NCBI GenBank assembly: GCA_027422505.1
Contig: JAPQWV010000018.1
Span: forward strand, 19,734,001-19,798,000
Direction of reading: 5' to 3'
Origin: Craterostigma plantagineum
Lineage: Eukaryota; Streptophyta; Magnoliopsida; Lamiales; Linderniaceae
Length of the DNA: 64,000 nt
Part shown: piece by piece, positions 23,550 to 35,522 of the stretch
How the letters are laid out: the number at the start of each line of letters is the position of its first letter
Position numbering within the stretch: position 1 is the stretch's first letter
Notes under the pieces: generated by a model
Seen by the model: the letters and a program-made list of their open reading frames with translations, nothing else
Told to the model about the DNA's origin: nothing
The model's database searches: none
Translations under genes and position numbers: made by a program

Positions 23550-25431
23550 TATATAATATATATATTATATAATATGTATATAATATATATCTGATACATT
23601 TATCTTTTCGATCGACTATCCTTGTCAATAGTTGTTTCCTATCAGAGATCCTTTAGATGTGCAGTAGTTCTTAAGCTGTCAGTGTTGCCTTTCCAAATTA
23701 ACTTGTGATATTTTCTTTATTGTGCTCCATCTAATGCATCCTTATCATTGTACAGGTGGTGTCACCTTTTCCACCGTCAGATAAAATCGGGATCAAATCA
23801 GTTCAAAGGGAGAATGAAGAGATTTTGCCTATGAAGAAGATGAAGATGGACTGGGTTCCATATATTCCACTTGAGAAAAGGTAAGAAATTCATAATTTAT
23901 TCCATTAATTGATGCCATCGTCCATCAGATTACTGACAAAGTTTGGTCAATTCACTATCCTTAGAGAATCTCAAGTGGAAAAACTCAAAAAATCCCAAAT
24001 TTTCATCTTGAGCTGTACTCAGAGGAGGTAACCCCTGTTCTTCGCTTCCATATCTCCCTTATTCTTCTAGACGAATCATGACTAACATAATTTTTTTCCC
24101 CAGGGCTGGTCTTAGGCATTTGAAGATAGATCGCGTGAAGACATTCGAGTATTGCTTGCCTTGTTAGTGAACCTTCTTTTCCTCGATTGTCGTGTGTTTT
24201 CATCCGCTTTACTGCCACTTTTGATAATAGGTCACGAAATCTCGACTTGTGAATTGTCAGTGAATTACATGAGCATGCAACTTTCTTCTCTGTAGATTCT
24301 TAGAATCTCGTCAATGGCCACGTAGGACATCCTATTTTTATGTAGTGTTTCTACTCAAACATTGTGCATAGAAAAAGTTTATAGTCATTCATCTTCAATT
24401 CCATTTGCATCATCAATGCGGTTCATGACATTGGTATCTATTCAACCGTTGCAGACTTTTACCACCCTTTTCAAGAAGATGAATTTGAACAAAGCACAGT
24501 GGTTGATTTCGTATTCCCTCTTGATGACAAGCCAGTAAGTACCACTCTTGATATATGTAAATGCTGCAGATTAATGGTTCAGGCAGTAGCATATTATGTC
24601 ATCATTTTAGTACATCTGTGGACCGCTCCAGTTTATTGCGAAGAAGCTGATTGTTTCCAAACTGTCTGATCCAGGTTGTTGGGGAGTTCGACTGGGAGCT
24701 TGATGAACTAGAGGTATACTCAAAATTTGATTTTATGTTGGAAAAGATTCTGTAACTAGTAATTACGATTTTCATAAACATGATCGGGTGGTGATACATT
24801 TTGGTCTGCACATTGGTTGTAAAGATATTTACTGTACATGAGCAACTGTCCTTTTGATAAAATGTTCAGGAGTTCACCGATAAACTTATAGAGGAAGACG
24901 AATTGCCTGCTGATCAGAAGCAGCCCTTCAAGGTGAGTATGCCACCAACACATTTCTCCTTATAGTTTTGTTTCCCAAATAATCACCAACCTTCTATAGG
25001 ATTTTGTGAAAGAAAAAGTTCGAGAAGCAAAAAAGGCCAATCGTCAGGTTAGTTGCCACTGTGATACCCACGCAGTAGACTATTTCTCATTTGAATCTCT
25101 CTCTCATGCATATATACTGAATTTTGTGAACAGGCTAGGGAAGATCGTCAAAAGGCATTAGCAGAGATGAGCGAATCGACGAAGGCTGCATTTCAGAATA
25201 TGAAATTTTATAAATTTTACCCTGCAGCCTCACCTGATACCCCTGATGTATCCCATGTTAAGGTAGACAATAGCATTCATCAATTCTTTCCTTGTCTGAT
25301 TATCATGTACTCTCAAATTTTGATGATGAGCATAGATAATATTTGCTTGATATTGATATTTCTGTTTGCTTGTTTGTCTGCAGTCTAACTTCATCAACAG
25401 ATACTATGGAAAGGCTCACAAAGTAATCTGA
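22254..25431 (+). CDS. HIT4-like nuclear protein
   Basis: Resembles Arabidopsis HEAT INTOLERANT 4, a plant nuclear protein needed for heat-induced chromocentre decondensation and release of silencing. Fourteen coding exons: 22254-22484, 22751-22789, 22886-22939, 23096-23159, 23347-23405, 23756-23880, 23965-24027, 24104-24162, 24455-24534, 24675-24713, 24870-24932, 25000-25047, 25134-25262 and 25384-25431, giving 366 residues with all junctions in frame. The N-terminal 70 residues are charged and disordered with KKRARVSK as a likely nuclear signal. Conserved blocks follow: EDLWKQVFPVGTEWDQMD, EALEEGGELYDKKVYLFGCT, SPFPPSDKIGIKSVQRE and PMKKMKMDWVPYIPLEKR. A Lys/Glu-rich helix (FVKEKVREAKKANRQ) and MKFYKFYP lead to the C-terminal NFINRYYGKAH. 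No enzyme motif is seen. The assignment is from memory of the family; the paralogue identity is not certain. Confidence 0.85.
23519..23585. repeat. (TA)n microsatellite in a HIT4-like intron
   Basis: Imperfect TA repeat inside the intron between exons 5 and 6. Confidence 0.9.
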
Positions 25432-25824
25432 CCTGAAAAGCACTTGGTCACATTATCGGACAAAGATGCAGAAAAAAAAAGAACTTGAGAAACACTGATA
25501 CTTCAGAGGTGCTAGTACTTTAATTTTTGTTTCGTAGCGAGATGTAAAAGCAAGCCGGGCAGATCAGGTGAATGGAGATTTTCGCCATGTTTATTATTAT
25601 TATATAATTTCTTTCCAGTTCGTTTAAATTTTGAAGGAAACATAAGGATCTCTTGTTGTTGATGTCTATTCTTCAACTTAATTTAGTGTAATGATCTGTC
25701 CTGTTTTAATAATCTTAAGTTTAAGTTCAGATTGGACTGATGCTATATCTTGTCCAACATTGTATGAATCCGCAAATATGTAATGTTTTTACCTATTTTT
25801 CAGAAAATTTAGATGAGATCTAAC

Positions 25825-27360
25825 TAGGGGTGTTCAAAATAATCGAAAAAACCCAACTGACCGAACCGTAAAGAACCGAAAAAACCGAACCGAATCAAAT
25901 TAAAATGGTTCAGATATGGAATTAAGCATACGTAAAAACGAAAAAATCGAAAAAATGAACTGAAATTATCATATTACATTAAAAATAGAAAAATATAAAA
26001 AATCATTTGTTTTTGGCTTTTTAAATTAAATAATGCAAAAAAAACTAATATTTAATAAAATAGGGTCGTTTTTTAAATAATTAACAAAATAGGGTAATCC
26101 GCAGTTAATATCCGCGACGACGCACCCATTAGGGGCGACGTCGCATCCATTGGACGCGACGACCAATTTTATTATTTTTTTTGTTTGCCATCCCATCGTC
26201 GCACCCAATGGGTGCGACATCAACTTATTTTTTTTTTTATTTTTTTTCAATGTTTTATTTTAACTTTCTTTATATATTAATTATATAATCCACCTAATCA
26301 TAAAATCATCGTTTACTTCATGTGATTACATAATAAAAATTTACAAATATATCTAATTTATTGCTTGTTCCACGACGATTAAAATGATATGCATATCTTA
26401 TATTTTTCTTTTTTGAAATATTTTTTTATGTATTTTCATTTTTACGACCATTAAAAATATTAATTTATAAAAATAAAAAAATAATTTCTAATATAAAAAA
26501 ATATAAGATATCTATATCATTTTAATCTTCGTGAAACAGGCAATAAATTAGATACGTCTATAAATTTTTATTATGTAATCACATGAAGTAAACGATGATT
26601 TTATGATTAGGTGGATTATATAATTAATAAATATATAAAAAAAGTTAAAATAAAACATTGAAAAAAAATAAAAAAAAGAAGTTGATGTCGCACCCATTGG
26701 GTGCGACGATGGGATGGGAAACAAAAAAAATAATAAAATTGGTCATCGCGTCCAATGGATGCGACGTTGCTCCTAATGGGTGCGTCGTCGCGGGTATTAA
26801 CTGCGGATTACCCTATTTTGTTAATTATTTAAAAATCGAACCTATTTTATTAAATATTAGTTTTTTTTGCATTATTTAATTTAAAAAGCCTTTGTTTTTC
26901 TCCCATGACGTAAACAACACTATAAATATAATTTCATTGGTATACTTGTTTCCATTTTTAGGGTAAATGTTTTCCTCACCAATCAAATAGTATTTTTCTC
27001 CCAAATAATTTGTAGTATCTTCAAATGAATGTTTTTATATTTTGGTTTGATTTTGTTCCATTTTCATGTTGTTTTTCTTCGTCCTTTTGAATTATTTTGC
27101 TACATGTCACGATCCATAAATCTTCTTTGTTTTTAGTAACCATAAATTGTTTTATGTATTTTCAGCTCATAATATTTTTTTGTGTTATTAAATTCCTAAC
27201 CGAAAAACCGAACCGAAAAAACCGAACCGAATTATAAAAAACCGAACCGAACCAAATTAAAAATGGTTCGGATATCGGATTAAGCATACGTAAAACCGAA
27301 AATCAAAAAACCGAACGAAATTTGAGAAAACCGAACCGAACCGACCGATGAACACCACTA
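25825..27360. mobile_element. hAT non-autonomous element with exact 8 bp duplication
   Basis: The tips are TAGGGGTGTTCA at 25825 and TGAACACCACTA ending at 27360, inverted with one mismatch. The 8 bp direct duplication GATCTAAC flanks both sides (25817-25824 and 27361-27368). Subterminal zones are rich in CCGAACCGAA repeats (25855-25900 and 27195-27350). The interior carries the nested foldback 26015-26890. No transposase is encoded. It lies in the 3' flank of the HIT4-like gene. Confidence 0.9.
26015..26890. mobile_element. Nested foldback (Mutator-like) with 9 bp duplication
   Basis: 876 bp. The left tip GGCTTTTTAAATTAAATAATG and the right tip CATTATTTAATTTAAAAAGCC are perfect inverted partners. 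The 9-mer TTTGTTTTT flanks both sides (26006-26014 and 26891-26899). The arms are about 400 bp or more and nearly identical; each contains a CGCACCCATTGGGTGCGACG-type palindrome and the same translated pseudo-frame in opposite directions (26026-26250 minus, 26658-26879 plus), which is therefore not a gene. The centre is near 26450. Confidence 0.85.
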
Positions 27361-27475
27361 GATCTAACACCAATAGCCAAATTTAAGAACGTGTTATGCT
27401 TCTCTCATTTAATAAAAGTTGTCCAAATGGATAGCGAGCTTTTAGCAAGTGCTATGTTCACTTCTACCATTCAAG

Positions 27476-28194
27476 TAGGGGTGTTCAGACGGTTTGAAAA
27501 ACCGTAATCAAACTGTAACCGAACCGTCGGTCAATGATTCGGTTAACCATGGTCAACGGTAATGATTCAAACTGTAACCAAACCGTCAATTATAGAGGTT
27601 CGGTTACGGTTGTTAATTTTCGTAACCGTAAATCGGCGGTTATAACCGGCAGTTAGAACCGTCTTTTAAATAATAATTGATTATATAATTTTATTGTCCT
27701 TGTTATAGTAAACAATGATAATTTATTCACCATATTTATTTTTGTTGTTTAATTAACTATCATATTTTTTTTGACTTTATAAAACTTGGATGAATATTGG
27801 GTGATAAACATGAACTTAGAACTAAATGCCTATGACGAGTGTTCGTCGAAGATTTTCGAATCGTAGATTAGATGATAATCGTAATATTTTTTAATATTTA
27901 AGGTGTAATTTTTTTCCAAACGTTAGAAGGTTATTATATAAATTTCTAACTTGAAATGGGAAGTTCTTTTTTTCTTTACATTTTTATATATAAATATCAA
28001 AGTCTCTTTAATTTATTTAAATTATTAGAAGAGAGAAAATATTAAAAAAGAATTAGAAAAAACCGTAAGCCGGTGATTCAAAACCGTAACAGTAACCGGT
28101 TCGGCCGGTTCAAAACCGTAACCGTGATTACCACTTTTCGGTTACGCTTAGACATTTCTATTAACCGTGAACCGTAACCGTATGAACACGTCTA
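27476..28194. mobile_element. hAT non-autonomous element (CCGTAACC family), 8 bp duplication
   Basis: 719 bp. The left tip TAGGGGTGTTCAGACGGTT and the inverted right tip TAGACGTGTTCATACGGTT match well. CATTCAAG is duplicated exactly at 27468-27475 and 28195-28202. Subterminal AACCGTAACC repeats occur at both ends; the interior is AT-rich and non-coding. It sits in the 3' flank of the CPR5 gene. Confidence 0.9.
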
Positions 28195-28482
28195 CATTCA
28201 AGTTATCATATATTTTGATACTAAATTACTACTAACATGTAACTTCAGAATCTTGCTACAGCACCACCACCAGCTACATGAAAACCAAGCAATAAATTAT
28301 ATAACTTCGAAGTAGCATTTCTGAAGAAAAAAAAAAAACCTGAACATGTTACAGGAGAACATCTTCTTACTTAAATACATCACCCATGACAATAATACAT
28401 AGTATTACAGAAGCCACTCAGCAGCACGAACATTATGACAATTCCAACTACAAACTCTGTTTGACAACTCAATCATCAAACC

Positions 28483-30917
28483 TCAATTTGCGACGCTAGT
28501 GAAATGTTGGAACCACTCCAAAGGAGACGCAAAAGGCATCGAACCACACAACAAAGGCAGAACCACCAAAGTCACGTAAAATCCCAACCTTCGAATCCAA
28601 TATGGAACGACCACAAAATCGTCAGCTTTCGTCTTCTCAGCAACGATTATAGGCCCGTAAAGAACGTAAAAAAGAACGGACTGAAATGCCCCGGCAAAGA
28701 AGTGCACGGAGCAAAATACCTCCCAATACACTAACCAATGATATCCACTGCCGCCCAAAGCGTCTACGCAGAACTTCCCCGCATAGCCACAAGCGCCGCC
28801 CAAGAGTAGCAAAACGAACGTAATGGGCATTGAGTGATGCGAGGTGGAAGATCTTTGTATAAGGAGGTACGTTATAGCTCCAATCATTACAACTCCAAAA
28901 ATCATTCGGCTTAGGACTTGAAGCTGGCATATTACTAACTGCACACCGTTGTTGAAGTTTGACATTGATTTGGGCATCCACCAAGATTTCGATTTCTGCA
29001 AAAGAAAGTGGAAATGAGATTTGGGCAGCCATCGATCTTCAAGTTTTAGAACTGCCACTTTATTGAAGCAATGTTGCTTACAGTATATGGGGAACAAGCT
29101 TCAGTGATCTCAATGAGTCGCTGGTGAGAGTACACATAAGTTCCGTAAGAAAGGGACAGCAACATGATGACTAAGCCAGAGATTAGTAGATCCAAGCAGT
29201 GCTTGAGTAGCTCCACTTGTCTGGTGTCTTGGAGCTGAGTTTTGAACTTTTCGGTTCTGAAGGAATGCTTAGAAAAACCCATCGATAGCTTCAGCCTCTC
29301 GAGAACGTTGGCATCGGAGTTGAGAGAGAGTTGTCTTTCCTTGAGCTGCAGCTTTCTCATGGTTAGGCCAATCTCAAACGACTTTAGGTCGTTCGATCGT
29401 TTCTGCTCCATTACAGACTTTTCCATAGTGATCAGCGCGTGAGAAGAAGAGTTCGAGATCGTTGAACTGAAAGACTGCTGCTGATCTGTTCTTTGATCAA
29501 ATAGGGTAAGTTGTTGATTCAACAAACTATCTGTAATATTGTCTCTTGGTCCTTGTTCTTCCCAAGTGGATTGAGGATCTTCAACTCTGTCAACAACTGG
29601 TAATTTTTGGCTTGATGTTGAGCAAGAAGCAATTCCCAATCTGTGTCTTTGGGTTCGCTTGATATCATTCGACGAATCATTGATTGATGTAAGAGTCATC
29701 AATGTACTACGAAATGATATCTCAAAGTTCGACACAAAACTATCGAATCTGTGACCAAAAGCCTGCTCGAAAAGATTATAATAGAAGTGTGAATGAACAA
29801 GTAGAAAGAATGACACCTTGTCCAAATAGGATGTTGAGGGTGATTTGGTTAAAGACTCACATTTTCGAGGGATTCTTTCACAGCCAAACCGCAGATCTAC
29901 AAATGCAGAAAGGAAAAAAAAATTTAATCAGATACCAAATATAATGATAACGAGAAGTAAAACACGCACGTGTGCACTCACAGCGAACAAGTAACTCTAC
30001 GAAGTCGAATAAATTCTTATGCATCACATCCAATGGATGCTGCAGAGAATTGGCTATACAATTACGTAAAGAATTTGAACAAAAATAATAGAAATCCATA
30101 TGAGGAACAACACGTCGCAGATGTTAACCAGAGAAGATAGTGGAATTACCCCAGATAGATGATCTGTAGACATTTTATTCCCAGCAGCATTTCTGCCCTC
30201 AAAAACCTATTGCAAACAAAGAAGACATGCCAAAACGATCAAAACAATGGATAAACTTATCTGACGTCTTCCCAAGATTTATCACTGATAAAAGTTTTTT
30301 TTTTTTTCTGCACGAACCACTAAGCCAAATTAACCTTCCTAACATGCTTGCATAAAGAAAAGCCATACTATGCCCCAATAACCTCTCAATTCCACATGAA
30401 ACCAAAACTAAAGATCAAAACTTTAGTTCCTGTAAGATCAAGAACGAGTACAAAACAACAGATCATCTGATGTTGGAACTCAAAAAATCACACCCGTGTC
30501 CTGAAGCACAAACGTATAAATCATTACATCATTAAAACGTCACAATTGACCAACCCAAAAAAAAAAATTGAACTTAATGAGCAAATAACCAGAAACCACC
30601 AGGGAAACAAAAGGGAAAACCTTAGCAACCACAGCTGCAATTGACATCCCTAAAGGAAGTCCAAGCGCGTCCACCTCGCTCAAACCGAGAGTCTTACGCT
30701 GTGGACCGACCCGAATTCTTTTCCTAGTTCTATTAATATGGAAACCCTTGGGGCCGCAATTCGAGGAAGCTGATGTTGATGAAGAAGCCTCGTCTGAAAC
30801 CATTCTTTGTTGTTTATTAATTCTATTGCTCCTCCTACTGCGAGCGACGGTAGGGGATTTTCCACCGCCGCCACAAACCGTTGGATTCCTCGAAGGCGAT
30901 GACTTGGGGGTATCCAT
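28483..30917 (-). CDS. CPR5: CPR5, plant transmembrane nucleoporin
   Basis: CPR5 is an integral nuclear-pore membrane protein that restrains effector-triggered immunity, cell death and senescence. Five coding exons on the minus strand: 30621-30917, 30150-30206, 29861-29896, 29082-29762 and 28483-28995, all phase 0, total 527 residues (Arabidopsis CPR5 is 564). The N-terminus is Ser-rich and basic with RTRKRIRVGPQRK as a likely nuclear signal, then LGLPLGMSIAAVVAK and the ICGLAVKESLEN block. The middle part holds a helical, coiled-coil-like region (LTMRKLQLKERQLSL). The C-terminal half has the family's SWWMPKSM block and five hydrophobic segments, with GKFCVDALGGSGYHWLVYWE and LPLLCGSMPFASP well conserved. 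The start at 30917 is chosen because the frame upstream to 31022 lacks family similarity; a start at 31022 would add 35 residues. Confidence 0.92.
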
Positions 30918-31774
30918 GTAAAATTCTAGAGTTTGTGCATCCAATTCAGAGAGCTGGGTCGAGAAATAAATACTCGAGAATACGAATGGTTTACATTGGA
31001 AATTTTTCAAATTAGTTTCCAAGAATAGACGCGGAGTTTAGCTCTTGTTTTTTTGTTTTTTTTTTTCCTTCAAAATTTTTTATATAAATTGTCGAAAGAG
31101 ACCACCGTTAAGACCGGATCGGCAGGTTCCGACCGGACCGGTCACATATCCGGTCTGGTCTTTATTATTAAATGAAAAATAACAAAACGTTTCTTTAATA
31201 TACATATGGGCCGCTAAATTTACAAATAATGGGCTTGTGGTGTAGTGGTTGGGACATTCAATTTTAGATTTAGGCCATTTTATTCAGATTAATATTTTTG
31301 TTAAAGAAAATGGAAAAAACAAAAATTGAATAATTACATTTTAAAATTAAAGTTTTTTTTTTTATCATGCATTGTATTTTTATTTATTGTTAATGCTCAA
31401 TATATTAATTTATTTTTTAACATCTCATTTTTAATTAATCTTTTGCCAAACACATTTATTTGATTAATCCATTCATAAAATATATATTTATTGTATTAAA
31501 ATACCGATTTGAATCTGGTTTGATTTCGATTTTATACCGTTTAAACCACTAAACCTTAAACTACTAAAATTTCTAGTCCGGTTCGAAATTCGGTTCCAGA
31601 ACCATAAAGAGTACAAACCAGCTAACGTAGCTTCCGAAAGAGTAAAACGAGCTAAATAGCTGTCAATCATGACCTGACAAGAGTTTGGGTCGGAAAAGAT
31701 TGGGCTAGACCCATTCTATTAACAATTTACATATAGCCCCCTTTGGCCCATTTTCTTAATATATATACATTTTT
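30918..31774. other. Upstream region of CPR5, no other gene seen
   Basis: AT-rich, with a GACCGGACCGGTC patch at 31130-31160. The A-box-like word GGTGTAGTGGTT at 31239 has no B box nearby, so it is not called as a tRNA or SINE. Confidence 0.45.
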
Positions 31775-31827
31775 TGAGCTCGAGCTTGGCCATGTTCGAG
31801 CTCGGCTCGGCTCGTTTACACCCCTAC
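31775..31827. mobile_element. hAT-type terminal fragment (GAGCTCG family)
   Basis: GAGCTCGAGCTTGG...GAGCTCGGCTCGGCTCGTTTACACCCCTA; inverted, the tip reads TAGGGGTGTAAACGAGCC, a common plant hAT tip. No partner end was located. Confidence 0.45.
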
Positions 31828-31989
31828 CCATAGGTGCTAGTCGCCATCCGCCGTGGTAAAAAATCGACTAGGCAAACAATTTACAAAATACAAAAAAAAA
31901 AGAGAAATGTTTGTATTATATTCCATTGTTGGGATGGTTATGTATATAGAATATTGGGATAAACTTGATGCAGCTTTGTAAAATTTTTA

Positions 31990-33450
31990 GCATATATGAT
32001 AATATGTTGTAGTACAAGCGGCTCAGTGATGGCCATTAAGCTAGCGCTGGAACACTTTCGGGCTGTTTCTGGACTGCAAGCAAACCCAAGCAAATCGAGC
32101 ATGTATCTTGCAGGGACCTCAACTGAGACGGTGGAGGATATAAAGAACATCACAGGCTACCAGTTAGGGTCATATCCAATGAAATACCATGGGGTGCCTA
32201 TCTCCCCTACTAGATGGACTAGATCTGCGTGCCAAATTTTGATTGATAAGGTATCTGCTCGAATAAAATGTTGGACCTCGAGACATCTATCTTATGCGGG
32301 CAGAGTCTGTTTAATCAATTCTGTGCTAATGACTCTTCATGGATACTGGGGTTCTTTCTTTATCTTGCCAAAAGCTGTAATGAAACAAGTCAATAAGATG
32401 TGCAGGGAGTACTTATGGAATGGTGGTTCTGCTGGGAAGCATACTGCTCTTATTAGATGGGACGTGGTGTGCCAAAGCAAGACACACGGGGGCTTGAATA
32501 TCAAGAACTGTGAAAAGTGGAACAATGCGCTGATCGGCAAGCAGATTTGGGATGTTGCAAGTAAAGCTGACAAACTTTGGGTGCGATGGATCAATGGAGC
32601 GTATCTTAAAGGCATGGAGTTTTGGGCATACGAAACTCCCTTGGACTGCAATTGGCACTGGAGGAAGCTTAACAAGATCAAAAAACTATTTGCGGATGGT
32701 TACAACGGTGACCAATGGCTGCATTCTACCACAGGACTATATACGGTGAAATCTGGCTATAAGTGGTTGGTAGGGGCTGAGAGGACATTCCCATATAGGG
32801 CATCTGGAACAGGTATAATGTGCCGAAACATTGCCTCATAGTATGGTTGATGGTGCACAGGAAATTGCTCACCTTTGATAGGCTGAAAGCGTGGGGGATC
32901 CCTGTTTTGGAAGCTGGCTGTAGACTATGCTCGGCCACTGACGAAACCATTGAGCATATTTTCTTTCGGTGTTCCTATAGCAGTGATGTTGTAGGAATTA
33001 TCTCAGAGTGGTTAAATGACCTTGTCATACCAACGGAGTACAAGGCGTGGTGCAAATGGGCGCAGAAGATTGCTAGGGGCCGTAAATTGTGGAATAAAAT
33101 AATCATTACATGTTCCGCAGCTATGATTTACTTCCTGTGGAAGAAAAGAAATGGGCGGGTTCATGGTTCTAATTCAGTGAATGCTACTGAGACGGCTTAC
33201 ATGATTAAGCAAGAAGTTAAATGGAAGATTAATAGCTGTAGTGGTTTGCTTCATTCGGATACAGACAGAGAGATGGCTGCTAGATTAGGCTAGGGTGACT
33301 AATGTCTTAGGTCTGGCATTAATCAATTCGTTTTGAGATATACATACATGTAGTTTGTTTTGTGAAAGGAGTAGAGATGTAACCTCCGAATTTTCCCGGT
33401 GGTAATGAAGTTTTTCCATACCAAAAAAAAAATAAAATAAAATAAAAACA
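31990..33450 (+). mobile_element. 5'-truncated L1-type LINE
   Basis: Carries the C-terminal part of a reverse transcriptase followed by a zf-RVT domain, a 3' UTR and an A-rich tail (33423-33448). It starts inside the RT domain, just after where the catalytic ADD motif would be, as expected from incomplete target-primed reverse transcription. The target duplication was not found with confidence. Confidence 0.8.
31996..33296 (+). pseudogene. LINE reverse transcriptase C-terminus and zf-RVT, frameshifted
   Basis: The first frame (31996-32841) reads through RT thumb-like sequence: YHGVPISPTRW, IKCWTSRHLSYAGRVCLI, CREYLWNGG and WDVVCQSKTHGGLNIKN, the usual plant LINE series. A frameshift near 32795 moves the frame to the one giving PKHCLIVWLMVHRKLLTFDR and CRLCSATDETIEHIFFRC, the Cys/His zf-RVT motif, which ends near 33293. 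The catalytic RT core and the endonuclease are missing, so it cannot act on its own. Confidence 0.8.
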
Positions 33451-33540
33451 TGCATAGCAATTAAATTGTGCTTGAAAACCGGCAAACTCATCTAGGCACT
33501 AGGGCCACGGTTAGTGAATTAATAACAACATTGAGTAAAA

Positions 33541-34563
33541 TTAATGCAAGAAGGCATAGACGGAGGTAGAGATATAAAGCAGCAGCGCTGAGGTGACCAA
33601 GACGACGAGTGCCGTCACGGAATGAACGGTGGCTTTGCTACCACAGGACAACATCCCGAGCCTGATCTCGATCACGTTAACCATAGACAGCATCAGAAAC
33701 AGACATCCCATCACCGAACCAACTGCCGAACCTAACATACCAAACCTCAGCACTTTGAGGTTTATGTGAGCCCTAAATATCTCCTCCACCTCCTTACTGT
33801 TAAGCAAGTTTATCGCCAGCTTCAGACCCTACTTGCAGCAAATGGAGTGAAGTGAAGTGAAGTGAAGTGAAGTTTCATTCTCATACGATGATAAAAACAA
33901 AACAATCTAACTAAATGCCAACACCAACCTCCCCATTCGCCAAACCTTCTATTTTTATCACATTTCCTCAATCTGATAAATAAAATAGTAAGCTGAAAGT
34001 CCCTTGTTCAAAGCATCATAGTAGGACATATCAACTCCTCTCCAAACAAAAACGCTTGATGCGCGCGCTTAATCAAATGTGTGATAGAATGAATAATTAC
34101 TACTCCGAAGCATTTATAACAAAATAAATCTAAGGGAAGGACACGCACTTCCAAAAAGGTACAAGATTTTGTTTCACCTGCGCCACAAGGGAGGAGAAGA
34201 GGAAGAAACTAAAGGAGACGACTTCGAAAACGAGAAGCTTCTTGGCCACATCGATCCCAGCGTCGCAAGCCGAGGGATTCTCCAAGCTGTGCTGGCCCGG
34301 GGTGGTCAGCGAAAGCCCGACGAACACGGCTATGGTGAAGAGCGAGTTCACGTTCACGATTCCGTCCAGGGCGGTGATGTGGACGCTGGTCGTCGCTCCT
34401 CCGCCGGATCTGGGCGTCGAGTTGCTGCGGTGGCCGTCTTTTGGGTACACTTCGCCGTCAGATCTGCACCACCAAAAATAGATAATATCAATCAGAAAAA
34501 AAAAGGAACAAAATGTTAGGGGAGTATTTATGATTGGGGGCTTTAAGGTACGGACTCTGCCAT
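33541..34563 (-). CDS. Four-helix membrane protein, MEE60-like family
   Basis: Three coding exons on the minus strand: 34556-34563 (only 8 nt, ATGGCAGA), 34178-34463 and 33541-33828, giving 193 residues. After a short hydrophilic N-terminus (SDGEVYPKDGHRSNSTPRSG) come VHITALDGIVNVNSLFTIAV, LLVFEVVSFSFFLFSSLVAQ, an amphipathic NLLNSKEVEEIFRAHINLKV, GMLGSAVGSVMGCLFLMLSM and a last hydrophobic segment ending STSVYAFLH. That gives four likely membrane helices. I recall this layout from the plant-specific family that includes Arabidopsis MATERNAL EFFECT EMBRYO ARREST 60; the biochemical role is unknown. The exon 1 choice rests on phase: ATG GCA GA joined to A TCT GAC GGC keeps the frame, while the more obvious GTACCT donor three bases later gives a stop. 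Confidence 0.75.
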
Positions 34564-35077
34564 GATTGTATAAGGCGCCTTGTGCAATACAGTGGATTGC
34601 TGTTGTTGTTGCTTCGAGGTGAGTATTGAGCTGCTGCTGCCGATGAGCTTTGGTTTATTAATTAATTGATTGATTCTTGGACGGGACAAGGGAAAGTAAA
34701 AAAAAAAAAAAAAGTCAGGTTCTTTATCGTTGCAATTTGATACCTATGAAGTTAAAAATTGGAAGAATTTCGTACAAGGCCATACTAAAAATGTTTAACA
34801 TGGTTCAGGCCCCTCGGTTTAAGTCTAGTTGTAAGGATCAATTCTGACAAATGACTTAAAATTGTATCGGACGAAAATACCATTATAAAAGACTTACTAT
34901 AAGAGGCATCACGCGGCTCTTTTCTGGTATGAACCTAAAATTCAATGTTATTCCGTAGTTAATTGTTATTACGACACTAATAGAGCTGCCTACATGGTTA
35001 TTAAAGTGGCATCGTGGTGTAATGTAACTAAACCATGTTTGGCGCCCCATAGTTGCTTATCTTAAATTATATTTTAA
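34564..35077. other. No gene seen
   Basis: 5' flank of the MEE60-like gene, with an A run at 34699-34714. Nothing else recognisable. Confidence 0.45.
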
Positions 35078-35446
35078 CATTTACTGTAAAACTTCACTCA
35101 ATTAATAACATTTCGACCGATAAATTTTATTAATTTAGAGAGATACTTAATTTATTGATAATGTAATAATTTACTAAATTGAAAGAGAAACGTTTTCAAT
35201 TCTTTCATGTAAAATAATTTAGCAATATAATGTTGATCATTTGTTGTAATGATCTTTTACATATGTGACATGGAGGCCGTAGCTAAGTTTGTGAATATTT
35301 TAGAATTGAACATTTTAGCAAACTACACCATAATATTTATGAAATGGACCTAATATTTATAAAGTAATTTTCCAAGAAATTATTATCTTATTATCTTGTT
35401 GAATTTGATGGATTTTTTTATAAAATTCAAAGTCGGGATAAGAATA

Positions 35447-35487
<41 letters not shown>

Positions 35488-35522
35488 GAGAGTTCATTGA
35501 TTTATAGAGGTTCTAACGTACT
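35078..35522. mobile_element. MITE-like element with CTCTATAAATT-type ends
   Basis: The left end CTGTAAAACTTCACTCAATTAATAAC and the right end TTGATTTATAGAGGTTCTAAC are degenerate inverted partners related to the ends at 16682 and 21985. It contains an (ATT)n microsatellite at 35449-35488. Confidence 0.4.

Noticed and set aside
26026..26879. Two near-identical proteins of about 74 residues in opposite directions
   Set aside because: They are the two arms of one inverted repeat (foldback 26015-26890), not genes.
31236..31275. tRNA-like word GGTGTAGTGGTT
   Set aside because: Only an A-box-like match; no B box, no cloverleaf and no acceptor stem could be formed by eye.
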